64,000 nucleotides of DNA from the NCBI GenBank assembly GCA_963920765.1, contig OY987243.1:10168001-10232000 (forward strand), read 5' to 3'. The notes beneath the pieces are model-generated. The model was given only the letters and a program-made list of their open reading frames with translations, ran no database searches and had not been told where the DNA came from. This document shows positions 53,338 to 62,356 of the stretch, one piece after another (within the stretch, counting starts at the first letter, position 1; every line of letters starts with the position of its first letter). Made by a program: the position numbers and the translations under genes. Source of the stretch: Ulota crispa. Lineage: Eukaryota; Streptophyta; Bryopsida; Orthotrichales; Orthotrichaceae.

Positions 53338-53839
53338 TTGGAACACCGTTCACTCCGCACGCACTAAATTATTTCACATTCCTGCAGCGAGAAAATGCTC
53401 AACCGCGTCGAACTTGGACCCGAGGGTGAAGCCGTGGAGGAGTGTGGGGAATCTTGAGCTTTCTAGACTTTCCATACATGACAGTCGTGAGTCGTCTGGG
53501 AGGTTGATTATTTGTGCTTCTAGCGCTAAATAAGGGATATCTTCGGTTGTGTCAAGTGTCAACACGAGGGTGCAAGTGGTCCGGAAAGCTGGTTCGTCTG
53601 CTTTCGAATCTGAGCTAGATTCCCTCGGCAGCGACGTGAGATTGTGGACGAATCCCTCATCTACAGTGCAAAGGAGCGGTCCATAGTTCCGGATCTGAGG
53701 ACTCTACTCGGCACTGTGGAGTGTGGAGCAGAGCATCTCCGGTGGACTGTGTTGAGTGCATTTTGCATGGTGGCGCAGTGGCGCTCTGGGCCACGGCTCA
53801 AATGCGTCGGTGTGGGGTCAGGGTGGAAAAGCACTGGGG
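53338..53839 (-). promoter_or_regulatory. Upstream region of the transporter gene, with short ORFs
   Basis: It is GC-richer than the flanks. An ATG at 53768 in a good context (CCACCATGC) opens a 35-codon frame rich in Ser, Arg and Thr, transit-peptide-like, that stops at TAG; another frame runs through 53374-53565. Neither joins the transporter frame by a simple GT-AG junction that I could find. They may be upstream ORFs or an unresolved leader exon. Confidence 0.35.
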
Positions 53840-54155
53840 TAAGGTAGCCACACCCATAATCATCACTGTACCCATAACCATCATTTCTAAAATCTTGGAA
53901 AATTTGTGGAAGTAAATAGATGTCGTTATAAGGATGTACAATATGTGGACATGAAACACTAGTGTTGGTTATGGGTGCAATGGCAACTTGCTTTTTAAAA
54001 ACTCACAACTTATTCTCACAATATCCAAATAATACATTCAAAAGTGCAAACTCATTATTTTTCTATTACTAATAGGATCCTATAATTTGCTAGATGTTTA
54101 TTAATAATCATCATGTTCAAAACCCTTAATTTGACAGTTATGGGTGTGGCTACCA
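53840..54155. mobile_element. MITE, TA/AGGTAG subfamily 1, copy c
   Basis: The left end is TA-AGGTAGCCACACCCATAA and the right end is TTATGGGTGTGGCTACC, after which the expected T-TA is degraded. The interior matches copies at 7602, 9235 and 60436. It sits upstream of the transporter gene. Confidence 0.8.
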
Positions 54156-54405
54156 AGATAGACACACCCAAATCCAACCCTTGCCTTGGCCGACCATTAA
54201 CGTACCCAAGGTGTACATTTCAGTTCTGAAATGTACACCATGGGTACGTAAGGTTGGAATTAGGGAGGTCCTGTTAAAGGGTCGGGTATGGGTGTGTGTA
54301 CTTTAGTCACGATTGATTTTTTTGCATTCTCAATCTTCACAAAAAATTGACATGTCCGCTATTGACACAAGGGCAGTTTTGTGAAGATTGAGAAAAAAAA
54401 ATCTC
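54156..54405. repeat. Two small adjacent palindromes
   Basis: The first (about 54156-54306) has the arms GACACACCCA / TGGGTGTGTGT and a central near-perfect palindrome at 54197-54251 (ACGTACCC, GGTGTACATTTCAG / CTGAAATGTACACC, GGGTACGT). The second (about 54309-54404) pairs CTCAATCTTCACAAAA with TTTTGTGAAGATTGAG. Both are non-coding and MITE-like. Confidence 0.7.
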
Positions 54406-54864
54406 GTCCCCCAAGTGTGAGGAATTGGCTTGAGAATGGTTTTCATGCGTGAACTCTTACAACAATCCTCTTATTTTCTCACTTGTGAGTTGCTTTTCAC
54501 CCTCACTCTTTTTGCTCCTCCAATCCGTGATTGAATTGCCTTTCTCTAAGTAAAACATTCTCTATTCTTCATTCTCCATTCTCAATCACCCACAAAAGGG
54601 GTGTCTCACCTCCTTCCATGGAGAAGTGCTCCCATGGGCTCCTACTTTCACTCAGTCATTTCTCAATCTTCACAAACATCTCAAACTCAGACCAACCGTG
54701 AGTACCCCTACTATTTTTTCACTCGCCAAAAAATGTGAGAATTTAGATATTTGACATTGGGTGATTGAATCTGAGAATTTTGAATCCACATATGGATTCA
54801 CAGATCCTGCAGTAGTGTGGGATTCCCAAGGAGAATACACTTGAACAAATAAAAAAGAAGGGAC
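54406..54864. other. Intergenic DNA
   Basis: No supported gene or repeat was seen in this stretch. Confidence 0.4.
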
Positions 54865-55382
54865 AAAACACCGTATTCATTAATTTGGGAAAACGAGGTG
54901 TCCCACTTAATTTTCCCCTCAAACTCAAAAAGTTACTTTAAACTAGATTTGAAGGTATAAGATTCAATCAGAGCCACTAAGATTTTTTCCCTTGCAAATT
55001 TCTACTCTCAAGTGAGGGCACGTGTACCAAAAAAAAATGCGAGCTCAATTTGAGGTGATCACCACAAAGTCCCAAAATATACTCTTTTTTTCAATTTAAT
55101 GAATATGGTGTTAACACCATATTTGTTAATTTGGGAAAAACACGTGTCCCACTTTGTACTCCACCTCAAACCCAAAAAGTTACCTTAAATTAGATTTAAA
55201 AGTATCAAATTCAATTTGAGCCATTAAGATTTTTTTCCCTCGCAAATGCCTCCTCTAAGGTGAGGACACGTGTACAAAAAAACGTTGAGAGCTAAGTTTG
55301 AGGAGACCTCTTCAAACTTTCACCTCAAAATTTGAAAATCCCAAATATACGATTTTTCCCAAACTAACGAATATAGTGATTG
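54865..55382. mobile_element. Two family-3 MITEs inserted end to end
   Basis: The first copy (about 54865-55112) ends GAATATGGTGTT and the second (55113 to about 55382) begins AACACCATATTTG with no base between, giving the palindrome GGTGTTAACACC at the join. Both contain CCCTCGCAAATT/GCC and GTGAGGACACGTG-like internal blocks. Confidence 0.75.
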
Positions 55383-55623
55383 TTACAAATTATTACTATT
55401 AAGTTACCCTGGTTTGGAAAAACACCTGAGCTTTTCCGCCGTAGCCCCACATCGAAGTATGTGCAGTAAACTGAGCCCTGGGCCACACGGGAACGGGATC
55501 TCTGCGACTGCGCAGTCCGTACAGTGCCACAAATCAAGCCAGCGCGTGAATCCGGTCACTTTTGGAAAGGATGCTTGTATGGGTTGCATGGAGCTGGGTC
55601 CGGGGAGAACCAGCATTTGGTGT
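55383..55623. other. Intergenic DNA, GC-richer
   Basis: A locally GC-rich stretch with overlapping short frames on both strands (55404-55655). No domain is recognised, and it is not called a gene. Confidence 0.35.
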
Positions 55624-56344
55624 ATTGTCAACGGCAATTGATATCTTTTGCACACTCTTCTAACGATTCTACCACTTCCTATAAATGGTCGATATTTATG
55701 ATATTATAGTAGGTGTGGATCACAAACAAAACATCATAAAATTGAAATAGTAAATTTGTCTAAATAAGTTGTAATTTCAATTTTGTTTTTCAACTCTAAA
55801 TCTTACTCACAATATCAATTAAAAATATATTATGCTTAGTTTATTTTAGATTTTTTAATTGATACTATGAGCAAAATTTAGAGTTAATTTTTTTTGAAAT
55901 TGCAACTTCTATGTCAAACACTATATTTGTTAAAAGGGTACCATTTTTACAAATTGGAACTTTTGGCTTTTTTTTTTGAGAACACCATAATCATTGAACT
56001 GGGAATCTGTTGACTGTATTCCAATGAAGTGAGATAAATATTATCCAAAAATACGCTTTTTTTGAACAAGAAGTTTGGAATTTTGGACAAAAGTCCATTA
56101 AGCACGTTTCTGGTGACCTCCTTAATAAATTAAGCGGGACTTTTTGGATTCAGGTGAAAAACAAATGGGACCTATGGCTTTCCCCTTTTAATGAATATGG
56201 TGTTGTCAATGTTGTATTTTTAATTTAGTGATGTTCTACCTGTGGTCCACACCTACTACAATATCATAAATATTGATCATATATAGTAGGTGTGGTAGAA
56301 TAGTAAAAAGGGTGTGGTACACATATCAATTTCCATTGTCAACC
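55624..56344. mobile_element. Inverted-repeat element with a nested family-3 MITE
   Basis: The left arm (TTGTCAACGGCAATTGATATC, ATTCTACCAC, TAGTAGGTGTGGATCAC) is matched by inverted blocks at the right (GTGGTCCACACCTACTA, GTGGTAGAAT, ATATCAATTTCCATTGTCAA). Inside, 55981-56204 is a family-3 MITE (AACACCATAATCATTGAAC ... TTTAATGAATATGGTGTT). Borders are approximate. Confidence 0.6.
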
Positions 56345-57250
56345 AGTTGAAGTTGTAAATTTTAAAATATTGATTATAGTCTGCCCATACTAGTAAGCAA
56401 GAGGATTCCCTCCTTGCCTCCATGTCTTTTTCCAAATTTTTATAGAATTTCTTGGTGGAAGTTGAAGCAATCAAGGACGCCCCACTTATAGAACACTAGG
56501 CGCCCTCCAACCATGTCCTTTTCCAAAATAAATTAAAACGTTTTCGTGGAAGTTGAAGCAATAAAGGATGCCCCAAATATCAAACACCAAGCACCCTTTA
56601 ACTATGTGCTAGAAAGCCCACAAAGTGCCAAGAACCTCTTGCAAAATATTAAAAAATAGCATTACAATGAAAACAATTATTATGTTTGATTTCAAAAGAG
56701 GACTAAAATGACTATGCATCAAGATTGATTTCTAGACCAATTGAGAAATATTGATTTTTTGTAAAAGGTAAATGTTGCATTACCCACTCATGTCCAACTT
56801 GCGCTAGTCTATGCTTGTGTATCTTGTACATGCTTGTGAAAAGCACATTGAAAATGGAAGATGTCGGATTTTTAGCCACTAAAATTAAAACTTTTCTTCG
56901 AATGTTGGAATGGAGTAATGATTGGGAAGAATTGACAAAATCGAGTCAACCAACTGAAATGGCAAAAAAACTAGTTAAAATTCAAAAGTATTAAGAGAAA
57001 GACTATCCAAATTTTTCAAAAAAAAAAAATTAGAGCATATCATTCATGTAATATAGAAAATATTAGGGCATGTTCAAGAAAAGAGATTGCAATTGGAAAA
57101 TATTGGATTTTAAAGCTAGTATGGAGATGTTTTGTGGCACAATAGGCTTTCCTTGTGTCCCAAAGTTTAAGAAATTGAGGACCAACCTATAGGCTTTCAC
57201 TTGTTTCCTAGGTACTCATTAACAACATGGCAAGGTGCATTAAGCCTATC
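56345..57250. other. AT-rich intergenic DNA, no feature seen
   Basis: No supported gene. A short direct similarity (TGTCTTTTTCCAAA...GGAAGTTGAAGCAAT and TGTCCTTTTCCAAA...GGAAGTTGAAGCAAT) occurs at about 56421-56560. Confidence 0.4.
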
Positions 57251-58016
57251 TTAATCCCTAAAGGATCAAAAAGCCCAATATGGCCACAGGAGGTGCTTGG
57301 ATGTGTGAAAGTATACAAAAGAGGCATTTTTAGCTCAAATTTTGGTCTGCCACTCAAGTCCAAATGAAGTTGCTAGTTCAATTAAAAAAAATTGATCGGC
57401 TTGTTGTACCTTGATGCGCCTCCTTTACTCTAGATTCTCCATGGAATATGAAATATATTCTATTTTTTCAACAATTAGAAGAAGAATTTCTTTGGGGAGC
57501 ACCTTAGAGAGCAGATGGAATGGGTGCTCTCATGTCTCATATTGTACAAGGGAGAAGTTTGGTGATGTGTCACTTCTTTTTTCTTCATTTGGACAAGGTT
57601 TTCATAACTCTAAAGTAAGGAGCTGGTGAAATCTAGCTACTTTGAGTGACCATATATTTTGGAGTTTTTGTCCATTTGTGAAGTTTTTTTTCCATCAAGT
57701 ATAGCAAGACACAATCTCATGGGATCAACCATTAGGTAAATCTTTTTATTGAGAAAATATTACAAGAAAGTCCAAAATCCATATTTTAAATTGTTGCCCA
57801 AATTGGAAAACATGAGATTCTCAACGGTGGGGATTTTGCAAATTTACTTGGATTTGAAATCAAATTGGTTTGAAACATTTGATTTATAATTGGATATAGA
57901 ATGACCAATTTGGATTATGTGATTACTTGTTCAATTTTCCAAAAACTAGGGGAATGTGTTGAAGGTTTCATGTTGGAGTTATGCTGAATTTTCTTAGCAA
58001 GACGCTTAGGGGTTAA
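57251..58016. mobile_element. TTAA-flanked element
   Basis: The left end is TTAA-TCCCTAAAGGATC and the right end is GACGCTTAGGGG-TTAA. The inverted repeat is weaker than in other copies (about 9-10 bp), but TTAA is present on both sides. About 760 bp, non-coding. Confidence 0.5.
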
Positions 58017-58102
58017 AACCAAGCTAACATTGCAAAACCAAATCAACATTGCAGAAGACCTTACAAAGCTTTAGAGCTTCTCTACACCCCCTAATTGAGT
58101 GT

Positions 58103-58481
58103 TTAACCCTTAAACAACCACAAGGAATCGTAAAATCCTAGTTGTATCATAATTCTACAGTGACACAGATCTGATTTCCATTCTTTTCTTGACGTGGATT
58201 GTAAATCGGAGCGGCTAGACAAAAGTGCTTGCTCTTGGCGCTCTGGCAGCGTGTTCATTTTGGGGGAAGTCACAAATACGCTCCAGCTACATATTTGTAG
58301 CCCACCTCCAATACAAACGCTTTGCAAAGTCGGAAAAACAATTGCAGAAACATGTTGAACATTGCAAAAGGTGGAGACAAACAACAATACACAACCCTCA
58401 AAAATCCAAAAAAACACCTCTAAATATGGAAAAAATACCCTATTTTGGCCGCATTGGCACGCTAGATCGTTTAGGGGTTAA
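58103..58481. mobile_element. TTAA-flanked element
   Basis: The left end is TTAA-CCCTTAAACAACC and the right end is GATCGTTTAGGGG-TTAA. About 375 bp. The interior frames on both strands are short and unsupported. Confidence 0.55.
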
Positions 58482-58558
58482 AGAAGCATTCCTTGAAAAG
58501 GCCAATCTCTCAACTTTTGTCATACTTTTTTTTCTTAGTAGGTGTAGAATCTAATACT

Positions 58559-58939
58559 TAAGGTAGAAATACCAAAAACTGTTAATGACCATTACTCAAA
58601 GAAGTAAATTGCTCTAAAACCAACAATAGCTGCATCAAAAAAAGTTTCTGAAACATTCTAAGAAGATGCTATTTCCTTGCGTTCGATTGGTTCAAACTTA
58701 TTTCGGAACAAAGTACTAGATGTAGCTGTTGAAGGTGCACCTATGAAACCAAAATTGGTCCAAACCCTAAATCCACATTTATATTGCATAAAATATTCAT
58801 TCTTGAGTAATTTTTCTTTTTCTTTTTACACTCTCCCTTATCCTTGTTCCTCCACAGATTGAGCATAAATTCTCAAGGAATCCCCATATCTTATAGGCTA
58901 AAGTGGCTAATTTTAACCGTTTATGGTATTTCTACCTTA
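58559..58939. mobile_element. MITE with TA/AGGTAGAAATACCA ends
   Basis: The left end is TA-AGGTAGAAATACCAAAAAC and the right end is TATGGTATTTCTACCT-TA. The terminal 7 bp are those of subfamilies 1 and 2, but the interior differs, so this is a further subfamily. Non-coding. Confidence 0.75.
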
Positions 58940-59430
58940 GGTCACTCTCCGATGAGATATGATACAATGACCTACAGATTTTTGGTTGCTATGATACAAA
59001 AAATTGCAAACCTAGCATTTCAGATCATATCCTTCATTTTTGAAGATAATTTCACGTAGAATGACTTGAACTTGGAGTAATTGCAAAGGAAGCGAGATTT
59101 CCTTACAAATTTAGGGAACTTTTCTCATGAAAACAGATCATAAGTCATCAAGAAATTTTAGTAGAAAAACAATCGCAAACACTATTTTGGCAGATCCACC
59201 AAACAAGATGTTAAGTGCATCACTTTATTACTCACCTTAACAACATAAAATATTAAGTACACACAAGACATGATTTAAAGAAGACCAAAAAGGTTGACAG
59301 TTGTATCTGATAGGCAACAGCATGCTACCTCAGTTGCAAATGTCACTTCAAGATCTACTGTCAAGAAGCTAGGGTCAAAGTAATAAGATGTTGGACTGGA
59401 ACACCCTGGATAACTATTTACACCGTAACT
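58940..59430. other. Intergenic DNA
   Basis: No supported gene or clear repeat was found. Confidence 0.4.
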
Positions 59431-59750
59431 TCAAGGAAAAATTTCATGGATAACCCTGAAAGTTCGCAATATTTTCACAGATACCCCTGCTTCCTCGGAA
59501 ATATCACAAATACCCTTGGACCAAAAAATTTAGGCGTTTTTTTGTTATGCATGTCACTTCCCTTCATCCTTTGTACGCACGCATAACAAGAAAGGAAGTA
59601 GTGTGCGCACAAAGGGAGAAGGAAGTGAAATGCATAACAAAACAAACGCCTAAATTTTTTGGTCTCAGGATATATGTGATATTTCTGAAAAAGCAGGGGT
59701 ATCTATGAAAATATTGCAAACTTCAGGGGTGTCCATGAAATTTTCCTGAA
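59431..59750. mobile_element. Fold-back element, intact copy
   Basis: The two halves are reverse complements over most of the length: GGAAAAATTTCATGGATA / GTCCATGAAATTTTCC, TAGGCGTTTTTTTGTTATGCA / TGCATAACAAAACAAACGCCTA, CACTTCCCTTC / GAAGGAAGTG. The centre is near 59590. It is homologous to 51524-51862 and 9080-10395. Non-coding. Confidence 0.8.
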
Positions 59751-60435
59751 CTTTAACAACTACGCCGAAGATGTAACACACAAGTCAAAACTTAGAAAGC
59801 CCCACGTCCTTCCAAGATTCATGATTATTCACTCACCACGTAGACCCTGGTTTTGATGCCGGACCAAGTCAAGTGGATTCGAAATCATCACTCCAGTAAC
59901 AAAGATCTCGAAATGCTTACGTGAATATCCTGGAATTGACCAGCACTCTATTCAACATTTTGTCTAATGTTACTTAGTATAATCTATATTTCGCAAATCC
60001 ATGATAGTCAATGAATAAGAGATGCATCTCAAGGAAAAGAAAATCGAGAACAAAACGACCAGATTTAACGTTAAACTATATAGAAAGAGATCTCAAACAT
60101 ATTTTTTTAAGGCACAGGTTGTAACCATGCATTCCTTACCGAAATTAAAGGAATCCTTCGATCTGTAGTTACAACGTCAATTGTTTCATTCAGGAGACTG
60201 TACGCGGCAATATTCGAGGCCTATACTCACGGACTAATAAAATTTACAAATCTGGAACTGGAATCAAAATTCTCTGTCGTCGATCACGTGATCTAGCTTC
60301 ATTAGAAGTGACATAATCTGCAACGCTACATGCCAGCAAGTAAAGTGGAGAAGTGGTAGTGCATCAGAAGTATTACCAGTTTTCAGAGGAGATTATGCTG
60401 CACAAGCATGTAGCCTACTCTGGATCGACGTGCAC
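59751..60435. other. Intergenic DNA downstream of IWS1
   Basis: Mixed-composition sequence with no supported gene. Part may be IWS1 3' untranslated sequence if transcription runs through the adjacent MITE. Confidence 0.35.
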
Positions 60436-60742
60436 TAAGGTAGCAGCACCCATAAGCGCCACTGTCCCCATAACCATCACCTCTAAGATCTTGAAGAATC
60501 TGTGGAAGTGAATAGATGTAAATACAAGGATGTACAACATGTGAACATGAAACCTTAGTGTTGGTATTAGGTGTAATTGCAGTCGGCTCTTTAAAAATTC
60601 ACAACTTATTCTCACAGTATCCAAAGAATATATTCGAAAGTGCAAACTCATCATTTTTCGGATACTATAATTTGCTAGATGTTTATTAATAATCATCATG
60701 TTCAAAACCCTTAGTTTGACGGTTATAGGTGCGGCTACCTTA
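60436..60742. mobile_element. MITE, TA/AGGTAG subfamily 1, copy d, at the IWS1 stop codon
   Basis: The left end is TA-AGGTAGCAGCACCCATAAG and the right end is CGGTTATAGGTGCGGCTACCT-TA. The interior is collinear with the three other subfamily-1 copies. The right TA (60741-60742) and the first element base (60740) together form the IWS1 stop codon TAA on the minus strand. Confidence 0.85.
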
Positions 60743-62188
60743 AAAGTAGTTGACGGCACCACGGCCTTCCACGCTGATCTTGGATGCCTGCATGCTCTTC
60801 TTGGGGGTTTTCAATTGCTGCAGTTTCTTGTTCATCTTCATTCGCTTCTCATCTTGATGCTGCTGCCGTGCCCTGTTCTGAAACTCCTGAGGATCGACCT
60901 TCGACTCGGGGCGCCGAACGAAGTCCAGAGCAAGAGCTTCGGGTCGGGAAGCGTGTTGCCTGTACCCGGGATCGCCCCGCTTCACTTCCTTCTGACCTTG
61001 AAGCATATCCAGCTCGTCTCCCCTGTCGATGTTCGCACGCTTCACGGGGGGTTTTTTCACAGGCGTTCTCCGTGGCAAAGGTCGATCCTCATCATAAGTG
61101 CGTAGATCCTCGTACCTCGTGCTCTTCTGGAAAAGAGGCCGGCTCCATTTATCCACCAGATCTCTCGCCAGCTTCTTATTCGCGGGTGTCTCCTCCGGCA
61201 GACGAGAAAGAAACATGACCACCTTGCCAAGCCCGCTCTTTTTCAGCTGATCCCGCCGCTCGAACTGCTCCACGTCGATGGGGAGATCCGTGAGGAGCTT
61301 CAACAGGGTGGTCCGGATGTTCATGTTGGGTAAGGACCCGTCGGGAAGAGGCTCCAGCCAATCCTTCAACGACGACAGCACGCCTCGGTCCAGAAACTCC
61401 ATTTGCAACTGCCGCTTCTGCAGCACCGTCCAAAGCTCCGACAGCATCTTCAGCTTCTCAATTGCAGGCTTCGAGTTCCGGTTCAGGTCCGCATCCGTTT
61501 CTGCTGCAACATCCAGCTTCGCCATGAACTGCTCCACAAACATGGCGATTTCCTCCGGCGTTCGCTCCAGTTTCTTCTTCTTCTTCCCCTTCCCGAACAA
61601 CCTCTCGTCCTCCTCGTCTTCCTCCGCCTCCTCGGCCTCCGGGTGCCGCCGATCCCGATCCGATCCCTCCCCATCGCTGTACACCACACGGTCTTCCTCC
61701 GGCACGCCTTCGTCGTCGATGAACTTATCCTCGTCTTCTTCCCCGGACTCGTCGCCATCGCCCGCCACCGAGTTCCACATTTCCTTCATCTCCTTCTCCC
61801 CTTTCTTACCCCTGGTGATCCCCTTCCCACCCTTCCCCTTTTCCTTGTACACATCTCGAACCCTATCCTCTCCACGCTGCTTCTTCACACTCCGCCTCCT
61901 CTCCGGCTCCTCCTCTTCCTCCTCCGACTCCACCTCCTCGTGCCGTCCGCCCCGTTCCTCATCGTCCGACTCCTCCACCACCGCCTTCTTCACCAACCGC
62001 TTCCGCCCTCGCCCCGCCTTCCTGTCCTCCTTTTCCACCGGCTCCGGTTCCACTTCCTCCTCTACCTCAGGCCGGATCATCCCTTCCTCCTCGGATTCAT
62101 CGTCTACAGGCCTCGGCTCACGCGCACTGCCATTGCCTTCCCCTGCAGAATACGCCGAATTCGGCGATCCCTCCCTCGAATCGCCCAT
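60740..62188 (-). CDS. IWS1: Transcription elongation factor IWS1/SPN1
   Basis: A single open frame of 482 residues. The ATG at 62188 (MGDSREGS) is chosen because the frame upstream has no ATG, only GTG codons. Residues about 25-205 are acidic and disordered, with lysine-rich patches, as in plant IWS1. The conserved core, about 210-365, includes ERTPEEIAMFVEQFMAKL, the TFIIS N-terminal-type motif DWLEPLPDGSLPN (277-289), KKSGLGKVVMFLS and DLVDKWSRPLF (343-353). The C-terminus has MNKKLQQLK and SVEGRG, also conserved. IWS1 binds SPT6 and RNA polymerase II in the nucleus, and in Arabidopsis it acts with BES1 in brassinosteroid-responsive transcription. Plant homologues usually have introns; here there are none. 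The stop codon is completed by a MITE end. Confidence 0.95.
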   Translation of the reverse strand: MGDSREGSPNSAYSAGEGNGSAREPRPVDDESEEEGMIRPEVEEEVEPEPVEKEDRKAGRGRKRLVKKAVVEESDDEERGGRHEEVESEEEEEEPERRRSVKKQRGEDRVRDVYKEKGKGGKGITRGKKGEKEMKEMWNSVAGDGDESGEEDEDKFIDDEGVPEEDRVVYSDGEGSDRDRRHPEAEEAEEDEEDERLFGKGKKKKKLERTPEEIAMFVEQFMAKLDVAAETDADLNRNSKPAIEKLKMLSELWTVLQKRQLQMEFLDRGVLSSLKDWLEPLPDGSLPNMNIRTTLLKLLTDLPIDVEQFERRDQLKKSGLGKVVMFLSRLPEETPANKKLARDLVDKWSRPLFQKSTRYEDLRTYDEDRPLPRRTPVKKPPVKRANIDRGDELDMLQGQKEVKRGDPGYRQHASRPEALALDFVRRPESKVDPQEFQNRARQQHQDEKRMKMNKKLQQLKTPKKSMQASKISVEGRGAVNYF

Positions 62189-62194
62189 CCTCAC

Positions 62195-62356
62195 AAACCC
62201 TAACACCACTCCACCACCACTAATTCCTTCCGCTCGCTTGTATCAAACAATTACTACAACAACAGCAGAACGCACCAAACCCTAGCAAAAGCAAGCGAGC
62301 CAATCATGCAAACAAACAAGAATGGCGTGGTCTCCAAAGAATGCAGCAAACCCTAA
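62195..62356 (-). promoter_or_regulatory. Three telo-box-like motifs upstream of IWS1
   Basis: AAACCCTAA at 62195-62203, AAACCCTAG at 62277-62285 and AAACCCTAA at 62348-62356 lie within 170 bp of the IWS1 start codon. AAACCCTAA telo-boxes are common in promoters and leaders of plant housekeeping and translation genes. Their role here is inferred. Confidence 0.5.

Noticed and set aside
53078-53353. 91-codon minus-strand frame over transporter exon 1
   Set aside because: It is the wrong reading frame of the same exon. The frame with PFFFWGTNMV and RLIPAG is the conserved one.
61278-62285. Long plus-strand frames (335 and 266 codons) across the IWS1 locus
   Set aside because: They are antisense to IWS1, whose protein is clearly conserved. 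Their serine/leucine/proline richness comes from the acidic-lysine codons of the real gene.
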